Below, piece by piece: positions 53,096-61,715 of a stretch of 64,000 nt of DNA. The notes under the pieces were generated by a model, which made no database searches, was not told the DNA's origin, and was given only the letters and a program-made list of their open reading frames with translations. Every line of letters starts with the position of its first letter. Positions within the stretch are counted from its first letter, which is position 1. The stretch comes from Mycolicibacterium sp. CBMA 234 (GTDB lineage: Bacteria; Actinomycetota; Actinomycetes; Mycobacteriales; Mycobacteriaceae). A program made the translations under genes and the position numbers. The stretch lies in contig NZ_MPKW01000026.1 in the NCBI RefSeq assembly GCF_009729415.1, forward strand, positions 41,898 to 105,897, written 5' to 3'.

Positions 53096-54643
53096 ATGTA
53101 TTTGACGCAATCCCTGCATCGGTTGATGCAGCAGCACCCACAGATGCCACTGACGGTGCAGGACGGCCGGCAACGCACCGTCGCCGAATCGGTCGACAGA
53201 ATCGCTCGACTGGCCGGTGCCCTGACGGTCCTCGGGGTACGGCCCGATGACCGGGTGGCGCTGCTGAGCCTGAACTCCGATCGGTATCACGAATACCTCT
53301 ACGCCGTGCCATGGGCGCAGGCTGCGGTGAACCCGGTCAACATCCGGTGGAGCCCCGTCGAAATCGCCTATTCGCTTCGGGATTCGCAATCCCAGGTGTT
53401 GTTGGTCGACGACGCGTTCGCTGCCGCGGTGCCGGCCATCCGCGCCGCGGGTGCCGAGCTGTCCACCGTCATCTACTGCGGCGACGGGCCGTGTCCAGAC
53501 GGCATGCTCGACTACGAACAACTCATCGCGGAAGCGGAACCCATCCCCGACGCACGCCGCGGGGGCGATGCGATGTTCGGCATCTTCTACACCGGCGGCA
53601 CGACCGGGCATCCCAAGGGTGTGGTGCTCAGCCACAACAACGTGCTCACATCGGCGTTGGGCAGCGTGGCCAGCGGTCAGTTCCTCAGCGACGGAGGCCG
53701 AATCCTGCACGCGGCACCCCTGTTTCATCTCGCTGCGATCGGCATGTGGATCGCCGGCGGGGTCGCGGGTAGCACCCATGTGATGATCCCCTTCTTCTCG
53801 GCGGCCGGGTTAGCACAGGCGGTGACCCAACACCGCGTCAGCGATGTGCTGTTGGTGCCCACGATGATTCAGATGCTGATCGACGACCCCGATACCGCCG
53901 ACGCTGACCTCAGCTCGCTCCGGCACGTTGTCTACGGCGCCTCGCCGATCTCAGACGCTCTGGTAGAGCGGGCCGAAAAGGCCCTGCCCACAGCAGGTTT
54001 CGGCCAGGCGTATGGCATGACCGAGTTGGCACCCGCAGCAACATTCCTGCCCCCTGCCGACCACCATGATCCGACGCTGCGGCGATCGGCGGGACGGGCA
54101 CTGCCGCATGTCGAGGTACGGGTGGTGGATGCCGACGACAACGAACTGCCGCGCGGAGAGGTCGGTGAGGTGGTGGCGCGCGGTGACAACGTCATGCTCG
54201 GCTACTGGAACCGCCCCGACGAAACAGCGGCGGCACTGCGCGGTGGATGGATGCACACCGGGGATATGGGACGGATGGACGACGCCGGGTATCTGTTCGT
54301 CATCGACCGTCTCAAGGACATGATCATCACCGGCGGCGAAAACGTGTTCTCCGCCGAGGTGGAGAACGCCCTGGCTAGCCACGCCTCGGTCGCGATGGCT
54401 GCGGTGATCGGCGTGCCGGACGCGCGATGGGGCGAGCGGGTACACGCAGTCGTCGTGCTGCAGCCCGGAACGCAAGTCACCGAGGATGAGCTGCGCGAGC
54501 ACTGCCGGGCCTCGATCGCCGGATACAAACTGCCACGCAGTATGGAGTTCGTCCCCGAACTGCCGATGTCGGGCGCAGGTAAGGTGCTCAAACGTGAACT
54601 GCGTGACCGGCAATGGGAAGCCTCCAGCCGCGGCACGTCCTGA
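53096..54643 (+). CDS. AMP-dependent acyl-CoA synthetase
   Basis: This 515-residue adenylate-forming enzyme has YTGGTTGHPKGV (P-loop, about 163-174), AYGMTELAPA, GWMHTGDMGRMDDAGYLF, and the C-terminal Lys in SGAGKVLKRELR. The enzyme activates a carboxylic acid as a CoA thioester for the operon. Substrate unknown. GCGGGAG (53083-53089) precedes the ATG. Confidence 0.9.
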   Translation: MYLTQSLHRLMQQHPQMPLTVQDGRQRTVAESVDRIARLAGALTVLGVRPDDRVALLSLNSDRYHEYLYAVPWAQAAVNPVNIRWSPVEIAYSLRDSQSQVLLVDDAFAAAVPAIRAAGAELSTVIYCGDGPCPDGMLDYEQLIAEAEPIPDARRGGDAMFGIFYTGGTTGHPKGVVLSHNNVLTSALGSVASGQFLSDGGRILHAAPLFHLAAIGMWIAGGVAGSTHVMIPFFSAAGLAQAVTQHRVSDVLLVPTMIQMLIDDPDTADADLSSLRHVVYGASPISDALVERAEKALPTAGFGQAYGMTELAPAATFLPPADHHDPTLRRSAGRALPHVEVRVVDADDNELPRGEVGEVVARGDNVMLGYWNRPDETAAALRGGWMHTGDMGRMDDAGYLFVIDRLKDMIITGGENVFSAEVENALASHASVAMAAVIGVPDARWGERVHAVVVLQPGTQVTEDELREHCRASIAGYKLPRSMEFVPELPMSGAGKVLKRELRDRQWEASSRGTS

Positions 54644-54663
54644 CGAGCGGCGAGTGGACGCTC

Positions 54664-55848
54664 GTGGCTGACGGGCCGCCCGTGGCCACCCGCCCTGCGC
54701 GGGGCACCCGACCGCGAAACCGTCGGCAGCTGATCGTGGATGCAGCCGCAAGCCTGTTCGCCGATCGTGGGTACAACGACGTCGCGATGAGCGACGTCGC
54801 CGAAGCAGTCGCGATCGGCCCATCAGCGCTGTACCGACACTTCCGCGGCAAACACGACCTGTTGACTGCGGTTATCAGCCACGCTGTCGGTCAGGTGGAA
54901 ACCGCAGTTGCAACATCGGATTCGGCACTGCCCGCAACATTGGCAACCGCGGCGATGGCGCAACGCAATGTCGGGGTGCTCTGGCGCCGCGAAGCGCGCC
55001 ACCTCACCGCGCACGACCACGAGGCGGTGCGCAAATTGGCCCGCCAAGTCGGCGATCGAGTGGCCGAACGTATTCGCGACCGGCGGCCAGAACTCGGCCC
55101 GACGGAAAGTCAGATGCTGGCGTGGTGTGCGCTCGGCGTGGCCAACAGCATTTCTTTCCACGCGGTTTCGCTGCCGGAGCCGGCCTTCACCAGGCTGATG
55201 ACCAAACTCGTAGCGATACCGCTAGAGGCCCCCGTGGAGTTATCTGGCACCCGGAACGCTTCGCCACCCGGTGCCACTCATTCCCGGCGAGAGACAATCC
55301 TGGCCGCAGCCACAGTGCTGTTCGCCGAGCGTGGGTATGCCGGGGTAAGCATCGACGACATCGGCGCGGCGGTGGGAATTGCCGGGCCCAGCGTCTACAA
55401 CCACTTCACCGCGAAGAGTGACATCTTGTCGGCCGTCGTGTTCCGCGGGAACGAGTGGCTGTGGATGAGATTCAACCAAGCCGCAGCAGTTGCCTCCGAA
55501 CCCGCAGAGGTGCTGCGTGCGGTGGTCTGCAGCTACCGCGATTTCGCCTTCGACAACCCGCACATCGTCCAGATTCTGCTGTCGGACATGGCGCAGCTAC
55601 CCGCCGACGACCGCAAACGGAGCAGCGACGCACAACGCGCATACATCGACGAGTGGGTTCATTTGGTGCGACAACTGCAGCCCGACTGGTCAGCGGCCGA
55701 GGCCCGAATCAGGGTGCAGGCGTGCCAGATCATGATCAACGACATCGTGGTGACGCGCCGAATGCGCGATCAACCCGGGGTCGCAACGGTGCTGAAAGAC
55801 ATCGGGTTCGCGTTGCTCGCCGTCCAGCAGGACGTCAGCCCACCCTGA
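54664..55848 (+). CDS. Double-domain TetR-family regulator
   Basis: This 394-residue protein contains two complete TetR helix-turn-helix domains, one near residues 35-65 (MSDVAEAVAIGPSALYRHF) and one near 236-258 (IDDIGAAVGIAGPSVYNHF). Each is followed by a helical ligand-binding-like part. A fused pair could bind a dyad as a pseudo-dimer. It is the last gene of the acyl-CoA operon and probably controls it. The GTG at 54664 avoids overlap with the synthetase gene; an ATG at 54613 is possible. Confidence 0.85.
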   Translation: MADGPPVATRPARGTRPRNRRQLIVDAAASLFADRGYNDVAMSDVAEAVAIGPSALYRHFRGKHDLLTAVISHAVGQVETAVATSDSALPATLATAAMAQRNVGVLWRREARHLTAHDHEAVRKLARQVGDRVAERIRDRRPELGPTESQMLAWCALGVANSISFHAVSLPEPAFTRLMTKLVAIPLEAPVELSGTRNASPPGATHSRRETILAAATVLFAERGYAGVSIDDIGAAVGIAGPSVYNHFTAKSDILSAVVFRGNEWLWMRFNQAAAVASEPAEVLRAVVCSYRDFAFDNPHIVQILLSDMAQLPADDRKRSSDAQRAYIDEWVHLVRQLQPDWSAAEARIRVQACQIMINDIVVTRRMRDQPGVATVLKDIGFALLAVQQDVSPP

Positions 55849-55916
55849 CACCAGGACCGCCCAACGATCGGTTGAATGCGCAAAGCGCACTGCACATTGA
55901 TGCTTTCGGCCAACCG

Positions 55917-56819
55917 CTACAACGTCGCCGGGCGCAGCACCACGACGCTGCTGGTGCGCTTGGGTCCGTCCTCCAGCAGCGCGATCACCCGCCCGTCGGG
56001 CGCCGTCGCGGCGTAGGTCCCCTCGACGCCGGCCGGCGCCAATGCCCGGCCGTGCCGAGTGTCCTCGGTCTCGGCGTCGGTCAGGTCGCGGCGCGGGAAC
56101 CCCAGCAGGCAGGCGGCGTCCAACGAGTAGCTCAGTTCCGCAGCATCGGTCAGCTGTTCCAGCGTGCGCGCCTCGTCCAGCCCGTAACGGCCAACCTTGG
56201 TGCGCCGCAACGCCGTCAGGTGCCCGCCAACGCCGAGTGCCGCGCCGACATCACGAGCCAGCGCCCGGATGTAGGTACCCGACGAGCAGTCCACCGTGAC
56301 GTCCACGTCGACGAAATCCTCAACGCGACGGACGGCCTCAATCGTGAAGCGTTCAATCCGCACCCGGCGGGCCGCCAATTCCGGCACCTTGCCGTCGCGA
56401 ACCAACTTGTAGGCCCGCTCGCCGTCGACCTTGATGGCGCTGACGGCCGACGGCACCTGGTCGATCTCGCCGCGCAACGCGGCGACCGCGGTCTCGATCT
56501 GCTCCTCGGAGACATGGGCCGCTGAAACGGTCTGCAGCACTTCGCCTTCGGCATCCTCGGTGGACGTGGTCTGGCCGAGCCGAATGGTCGCGACGTATGT
56601 CTTGTCGGTGGCGGTCAGCAGCCCCAAGATCTTGGTTGCCCGCTCGATGCCCACCACCAGGACGCCGGTGGCCATCGGGTCCAGGGTGCCCGCGTGCCCG
56701 ACTTTGCGGGTACCGAACAGCCGCCGGCACCGGCCGACGACGTCGTGGCTCGTCATGCCGGCTGGCTTGTCGACGATCACCAGGCCGGGCGGCGGCGCGG
56801 GCTTCGCTTCGCGCTTCAC
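55917..56819 (-). CDS. truB: tRNA pseudouridine-55 synthase TruB
   Basis: TruB makes pseudouridine 55 in the T-loop of tRNA. The 300 residues include the catalytic Asp47 in GHAGTLDPMATG, GQTTSTEDAEG and CSSGTYIRALARD. A GTG start overlaps the pptT stop (GTGA), coupling it to pptT. In M. tuberculosis truB (Rv2793c) has the same neighbour order. Confidence 0.95.
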   Translation of the reverse strand: MKREAKPAPPPGLVIVDKPAGMTSHDVVGRCRRLFGTRKVGHAGTLDPMATGVLVVGIERATKILGLLTATDKTYVATIRLGQTTSTEDAEGEVLQTVSAAHVSEEQIETAVAALRGEIDQVPSAVSAIKVDGERAYKLVRDGKVPELAARRVRIERFTIEAVRRVEDFVDVDVTVDCSSGTYIRALARDVGAALGVGGHLTALRRTKVGRYGLDEARTLEQLTDAAELSYSLDAACLLGFPRRDLTDAETEDTRHGRALAPAGVEGTYAATAPDGRVIALLEDGPKRTSSVVVLRPATL

Positions 56820-57478
56820 AGCGAGATCGCCGTCAGGACAAGGCCATTGGACACGGTGAAGCGCCCGGGCAGTTCGGCCAGCGGCGGCCCGGACTCGGCC
56901 GCCGGGTCAATGAGGATCCGGGACAAGAACGTGCCCGAACTCCCACTGGAGTCCAGCGTGAACGTGATGTGCGCGTCCTCGAACCCCAGCCACCGGTGTG
57001 TCAGCGGGAACCACGCCTTGTATGTCGCTTCCTTGGCGCAGAACAGGATTCGATCCCAGTGCAGATCTCCCCGCAGCACCGAAATCTCCGTCTGCTCCGC
57101 CGGCAGGGCAATGGCACCGAGCACTCCCTTGGGCAGTATCCCGTGCGGTTCGGCGTCGATCCCGACCGAGCGCACCTGCTCAGCCCGCGCCGCCACCGCG
57201 CCGCGGAATCCCTCGCAGTGCGTCAGGCTGCCGACGATGCCTGCGGGCCAGCACGGTTCGCCCTTGTCCCCCTTGAGAATCGGAACCGGGCCGACACCGA
57301 GCTGGCCCAATGCCTCACGGGCACAGTGCCGGACGGTGATGAACTCGTTGCGGCGCTTGGCCACCGACCGAGCGATCAGCGGTTCTTCCTCCGGCAACGG
57401 CATGAGATCGCCTGGATCGGAATACGTTTCGGCAGTCGCCACCACGTCGGGCAGCACTTGCGTCAGCAGGGCGTTCAT
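56816..57478 (-). CDS. pptT: 4'-phosphopantetheinyl transferase PptT
   Basis: PptT (Sfp-type) activates carrier domains of polyketide synthases and NRPSs that make mycolates and siderophores. The 220 residues have ILKGDKGEPCWP, VGIDAEPH (metal-binding Asp) and FCAKEATYKAWFP, the second hallmark. The start at 57478 overlaps the pptH stop by one base (TGATG). It is close to the 227-residue M. tuberculosis enzyme. Confidence 0.95.
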   Translation of the reverse strand: MNALLTQVLPDVVATAETYSDPGDLMPLPEEEPLIARSVAKRRNEFITVRHCAREALGQLGVGPVPILKGDKGEPCWPAGIVGSLTHCEGFRGAVAARAEQVRSVGIDAEPHGILPKGVLGAIALPAEQTEISVLRGDLHWDRILFCAKEATYKAWFPLTHRWLGFEDAHITFTLDSSGSSGTFLSRILIDPAAESGPPLAELPGRFTVSNGLVLTAISL

Positions 57479-58419
57479 CACAGCCGCCTCGAATTGATTC
57501 GGTCCTGCATCTTCTGGGCGTGCTCCCGCATCTCCTGAGTGATCTCGAAATGGCCACCGAAGTCGTTGAGGTAGCCAGGCGGGTACTTGGGGTCCGGCAG
57601 GATTTGGCGCATCCACCGGTAGGGCTTGCGGCGCCGCCATTCCCGCGGATAACCGACCGACACTTCCTCGAAGCGCACCCCGTCGTACCAGGTGGTGCGT
57701 GGGATGTGCAGGTGGCCGTACACCGAGCAGAGGGCGTTGTAGCGGGTGTGCCAGTCCGCGGTCGCGGTGGTGCCGCACCACAGCGAGAACTCCGGGTAGA
57801 ACATCGCGTCGCAAGGTTCCCGGACCAGCGGGAAGTGGTTGACCAGGATCGTCGACTCCATCCAGTCCAGGTCGTCGAGCTTCTTGCGGGTGATGGCCAG
57901 CCGGTCGCGGCACCAGGCGTCGCGGGTGGCGTACGGCTCGCTCGACAGCAGGAATTCGTCGGTGCCGACCACGTTCCGCTCTTTGGCCAGCGCCAGACCC
58001 TCGGCCTTGGTCGCGGTACCGGCCGGCAGGAAGCTGTAGTCGTACAGCAGGAACATCGGCACGATGGTCGCCGCGCCGCCCGGCCCGGTCCAGACCGGGA
58101 ACGGGTGCTCGGGCGTGAGGATGCCCATCTGGTCGCACATGTCGACCAGGTAGTCGTAGCGGGCCTTCCCGAAAATCTGCATCGGGTCTTTGTTCGTGGT
58201 CCACAGTTCGTGGTTACCGGGCACCCAGATGACCTTGGCAAAGCGCTTACGCAGCAGGTCCAGCGACCACCGAATGTCGTCGGTGCGCTCGGCGACGTCG
58301 CCGGCGACGATCAACCAATCGTCCGGCGAGGCCGGGTGCAGCGACTCGGTGACCGGCTTGTTCCCGGTATGCCCGATGTGCAGGTCACTGATTGCCCAAA
58401 GGGTCGGCTGGCTCGACAC
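57478..58419 (-). CDS. pptH: Phosphopantetheinyl hydrolase PptH (metallophosphoesterase)
   Basis: This 313-residue calcineurin-type phosphoesterase has SDLHIGH (about residues 11-17), GDVAERTDD (about 40-48) and GNHELW (about 67-72), with later His in VNHFPL and YGHLHI. The M. tuberculosis homologue (Rv2795c) removes the phosphopantetheine that PptT installs, so the operon encodes opposing activities. PptH is the first gene of pptH-pptT-truB with overlapping junctions. Confidence 0.93.
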   Translation of the reverse strand: MSSQPTLWAISDLHIGHTGNKPVTESLHPASPDDWLIVAGDVAERTDDIRWSLDLLRKRFAKVIWVPGNHELWTTNKDPMQIFGKARYDYLVDMCDQMGILTPEHPFPVWTGPGGAATIVPMFLLYDYSFLPAGTATKAEGLALAKERNVVGTDEFLLSSEPYATRDAWCRDRLAITRKKLDDLDWMESTILVNHFPLVREPCDAMFYPEFSLWCGTTATADWHTRYNALCSVYGHLHIPRTTWYDGVRFEEVSVGYPREWRRRKPYRWMRQILPDPKYPPGYLNDFGGHFEITQEMREHAQKMQDRINSRRL

Positions 58420-58489
58420 AAAAATTCAGGGTACTTGGGTGGCATCTACCCCCGCTGTGCTGCCATACGTCCCGCGCAGCGGGAGAAAC

Positions 58490-58503
58490 TAGAACATGTT
58501 CTC
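58490..58503. promoter_or_regulatory. Near-KstR box TAGAACATGTTCTC
   Basis: The sequence fits the KstR operator consensus TNNAACNNGTTNNA except for the final base (C, not A), and contains a perfect 12-bp palindrome AGAACATGTTCT. It lies 69 bp upstream of the exported protein at 58573 and 70 bp from the pptH start. Confidence 0.55.
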
Positions 58504-58572
58504 CCATCCTGTCCGGTGTGACCTAGACGACTTGTAGACTCCCCGCAGTATTGCTCGGAGTTAAGGGGTGTC

Positions 58573-59163
58573 ATGGCAGCGATAGCCGGGAAACTGCGTC
58601 TGTTGTCGGCGATGTGTGCGCTGGTGACGGCAGGCGTGGTGGTCGCTCAGACCAACCCCTTGACGCCCGCCGGCGGCGACGCCGTGCAACTGCGCTCTAC
58701 TTCTGCACCGATGAGCGTGACCAGCACCATCAAGTCGCCGATCATCTCGACCACGGACCCGAGCCCGTTCGACCCGTGCGATCAGATCCCGATCGACGTC
58801 ACCAACGGCATCGGCCTGGGCTTCACCCCTCCCGACCATGAGGACGGCCTGCGCTGCCACTACGACGCTGGGAACTACCAGATCGCCGTCGAGCCCATCG
58901 TCTGGCGCACCTACGAGCAGACGCTGCCGGCCGACGCCGTCGAGCTCAATATCGCTGGGCACCGGGCTGCGCAGTACTGGATCATGAAGCCGACCGACTG
59001 GAATGACCGGTGGTGGGTCACCTGCATGATCACCTTCAAGACCTCATACGGCCTGATCAACCAGTCGATGTTCTACTCGCCCATCGAGTCGCCAGACCGC
59101 CCGGACTGCCTGCAGACCAACCTGCAGCGCGCCAACCAGCTGGTGCCGTTCTACAAGTTCTGA
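58573..59163 (+). CDS. DUF3558-like exported protein
   Basis: This 196-residue protein has an N-terminal hydrophobic segment (about residues 8-25) that looks like a signal peptide; the Cys within it is not in a convincing lipobox. The mature part includes DPCDQIPIDVTNGIGLGFTP (about 68-87), GLRCHYD, four Cys and WWVTCMITF, typical of DUF3558, which also contains the LppV-type lipoproteins near Rv2796c. Function unknown. Confidence 0.72.
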   Translation: MAAIAGKLRLLSAMCALVTAGVVVAQTNPLTPAGGDAVQLRSTSAPMSVTSTIKSPIISTTDPSPFDPCDQIPIDVTNGIGLGFTPPDHEDGLRCHYDAGNYQIAVEPIVWRTYEQTLPADAVELNIAGHRAAQYWIMKPTDWNDRWWVTCMITFKTSYGLINQSMFYSPIESPDRPDCLQTNLQRANQLVPFYKF

Positions 59164-59203
59164 TCTCACCGGCCGGCGGTACGGATCGGTACCCTTGCCA
59201 ATT

Positions 59204-60844
59204 GTGAGCTCCCGAATCGCCCGTAACGGCTCCCGGTTGCTGAGCCGCGTCCTCGACGTACCGCCGCCCACCACCGACTACCGCGTCAGCCGCATCGTCA
59301 CCCCGATGCGTGACGGCGTCGAGCTGGTCGGCAACCACTACGCCCCCACCGGTACCGCCAAGGGCACCCTGCTGGTGCGCTGCCCCTATGGACGTGGCTT
59401 CCCATTCGGCCCGGTGTTCGGCGCGGCGTATGCTCGCCGCGGCTATCACGTGCTGTTGCAGAGCGTGCGCGGCACATTCGGGTCCGGCGGCGAGTTCGAT
59501 CCCATGGTCAATGAGATCGCCGACGCGGTCGACACCGCCGCCTGGCTTCGCGACCAGCCGTGGTTCACCGGATCGTTCGCCACCATGGGGCTGTCGTACC
59601 TGGGCTTCACCCAGTGGGCGTTGCTCACCGATCCCCCGCCCGAGCTGAAGGCCGCGATCATCAGCGTGGGACCCCACGACTTCGCCGAATCAACTTGGGG
59701 CACAGGCGCATTCAAGCTCAATGATTTCCTGGGCTGGAGTGACATGATGGCCCACCAGGAGGGGGCGCGGCTGGCCGTCGGGGTCCGGCAATTCCGTTCA
59801 CCCCGGCTGGTCGCCCGCACTGCCGACCAGGCGCCGGCCGGGCCTGCTGCCCGTCGGCTGCTGGGTTCCGGCGCGACCTGGTACGAATCGTGGATCAGCC
59901 ATCCCGACGGCGCCGACCCATTCTGGGAGAACATGGCCCTGGCCGACACGCTGGACAAGGTCGACGTGCCGGTGCTGCTGTTCGGCGGCTGGCAGGACCT
60001 GTTCCTGGACCAGACCCTGACCCAGTTCCAGCGTCTGCATGATCGGGGCGTCCCCACCGCCGTCACCATCGGGTCGTGGACGCACACCCAGCTGTTGACG
60101 CGCGGCGGCGCCACCGTGCTGCGCGAATCGCTGGCCTGGCTCGATACCCACCTGGCCGAAACCCCGGCACCAGACCGGGCGGCGGTGCGGGTCGAGGTCA
60201 ACGGGCAAGGCTGGCTGAACATGCCCGACTGGCCGCCGGCGGCCACCGAACTCGAGCTGTATCTGCAGCCGGCTCACCGACTCAGTACCGCCGCACCCGA
60301 CGACACCGCGCCGCCGTCGCGGTTCACCTTTGATCCGGCCGAGCCAACGCCGACGGTGGGCGGCCGGCTGCTGTCGTCGGCCGCGGGTTACACGGAGGAC
60401 TCGGCACTGAGCCGGCGGCCCGACGTCGTCGACTTCACCGGTGCGCCGCTGGCCGAAGACCTGTATCTGATCGGCAACCCGGTGATCGAACTGGCGCTGT
60501 CGTGTGACAACCCGAATCGGGACGTCTTCGTCCGGCTCAGCGAGGTCGATGTGCAAGGCAGGTCCCGTAACGTCAGCGACGGATTCCGCAGGCTGACAAC
60601 ACCTTTGGGCGATCCCGAGACCGTGCGGCTTGAACTCGACGCCGTCGCGCACCGGATCCCCGCCGGGTCCCGGCTACGGGTGATCGTCGCCGGCGGCTGT
60701 CATCCGCGGTACGACCGCAACCTCGGCACCGGCGAACCGGTGGTCTCGGGAGAGCGCATGGCGCCGGCCACGCACAGCGTGCATCACGGCGCAGGCGGGA
60801 TGTCCCGGTTGTTGCTGCCGACGGTCGCGCTGTCAGCCGACTGA
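59204..60844 (+). CDS. CocE/NonD-family (S15) hydrolase
   Basis: This 546-residue protein corresponds to Rv2800. It has the alpha/beta-hydrolase elbow GLSYLGF (nucleophile Ser, about residue 129), a Trp-rich cap, and a C-terminal jelly-roll (about 370-546) typical of X-Pro dipeptidyl-peptidase/CocE proteins. The acid and His are expected in FGGWQDLFLDQ and GSWTHTQ. The substrate is unknown. The GTG at 59204 is preferred over TTG at 59195. Confidence 0.88.
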   Translation: MSSRIARNGSRLLSRVLDVPPPTTDYRVSRIVTPMRDGVELVGNHYAPTGTAKGTLLVRCPYGRGFPFGPVFGAAYARRGYHVLLQSVRGTFGSGGEFDPMVNEIADAVDTAAWLRDQPWFTGSFATMGLSYLGFTQWALLTDPPPELKAAIISVGPHDFAESTWGTGAFKLNDFLGWSDMMAHQEGARLAVGVRQFRSPRLVARTADQAPAGPAARRLLGSGATWYESWISHPDGADPFWENMALADTLDKVDVPVLLFGGWQDLFLDQTLTQFQRLHDRGVPTAVTIGSWTHTQLLTRGGATVLRESLAWLDTHLAETPAPDRAAVRVEVNGQGWLNMPDWPPAATELELYLQPAHRLSTAAPDDTAPPSRFTFDPAEPTPTVGGRLLSSAAGYTEDSALSRRPDVVDFTGAPLAEDLYLIGNPVIELALSCDNPNRDVFVRLSEVDVQGRSRNVSDGFRRLTTPLGDPETVRLELDAVAHRIPAGSRLRVIVAGGCHPRYDRNLGTGEPVVSGERMAPATHSVHHGAGGMSRLLLPTVALSAD

Positions 60845-61381
60845 GTCACGAACGCGCTGGGCGATGGAGGCCAGCGCGGCGTCGTTGTACACCGGAGGAC
60901 CCCAGTCAGCCGTGACGGGCAGGTCGACCCAGCTGCGACAGCCCGCGTAGTCGGGGGTGCGCGCCAACTGGACCGGGGCCGCCAGCGGTTTCGCCTGCAC
61001 AACCAGCACCGTCAGGCGGTGCCGGGGCCGGAAATCCACACGTTCGTTCTGGACCGAGTCGGCGGTCCAGATGTGCAGATCGGCGATATCTTCGAGGCGC
61101 TCCGGACGCTCAACTGCCACGGCCGCAACGACTTTCGCGCCGCCGCGCAGCACCACTTCGGTCTCGGTGCTGTCCCCCGCGGCTTGCTCCAGCAGGTCGC
61201 TGAACTCGGGTCGGACGCGCTCGGCGTGGCTGTGCGCGACCGTCGGGAAGAACACGAACTCCGGCGCGGACAGTTCAAACCGTTTCTCGTGGATACCGCC
61301 CTTGCGCAGCAGCACGGTCTGCCGCCCGGCCAGCAGCGCCTGCACTGCCGCGCCCCACTCCTTGAGCGCGGGCGAATTCAC
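60833..61381 (-). CDS. DUF1802 protein
   Basis: This 182-residue protein starts MNSPALKEWGAAVQALLAGR followed by QTVLLRKGGIHEKRFEL, with FVFFPTVAHSHAERVRP. This is typical of DUF1802. A GTG at 61381 overlaps the DUF2277 stop (GTGA). Function unknown. It is convergent with the CocE gene (12-bp overlap). Confidence 0.8.
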   Translation of the reverse strand: MNSPALKEWGAAVQALLAGRQTVLLRKGGIHEKRFELSAPEFVFFPTVAHSHAERVRPEFSDLLEQAAGDSTETEVVLRGGAKVVAAVAVERPERLEDIADLHIWTADSVQNERVDFRPRHRLTVLVVQAKPLAAPVQLARTPDYAGCRSWVDLPVTADWGPPVYNDAALASIAQRVRDSVG

Positions 61382-61644
61382 TTGGCGGCCAACCTCGCTT
61401 GCACTTCGGGTCGCCGCAGCGGCGGCACGGTCTTGGGTGGTTGACGACGGGCCGGCAGCTCGGCCAGCAGTCGCTCGGTGACGTCGGTGACCTCGGCGAC
61501 GGCGGCTTCGAAGGCGTCGACGTTGGCAGCCGTCGGTCGGGTGATCCCGCTGACCTTCCGGATGTACTGACGCGCGGCGGCCTCGATCTCCTCGGTGGTG
61601 GCGGCCGGTTCCAGGCCACGCAGTTCGGTGATGTTGCGGCACAT
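61378..61644 (-). CDS. DUF2277 protein
   Basis: This 88-residue protein starts MCRNITELRGLEPAATTEE, the hallmark start of the DUF2277 family, with a basic C-terminus. An upstream GTG at 61653 would add three residues, but the GGAGG lies within that stretch; I use the ATG at 61644. It is coupled to DUF1802 by GTGA. Function unknown. Confidence 0.85.
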   Translation of the reverse strand: MCRNITELRGLEPAATTEEIEAAARQYIRKVSGITRPTAANVDAFEAAVAEVTDVTERLLAELPARRQPPKTVPPLRRPEVQARLAAK

Positions 61645-61715
61645 GGCCTCCACGATAGGCGCGTCAGGCCCGCAAGTTACGGTGTCGGAGGGTGACCGCC
61701 AAGCAAGGAGCCAAC

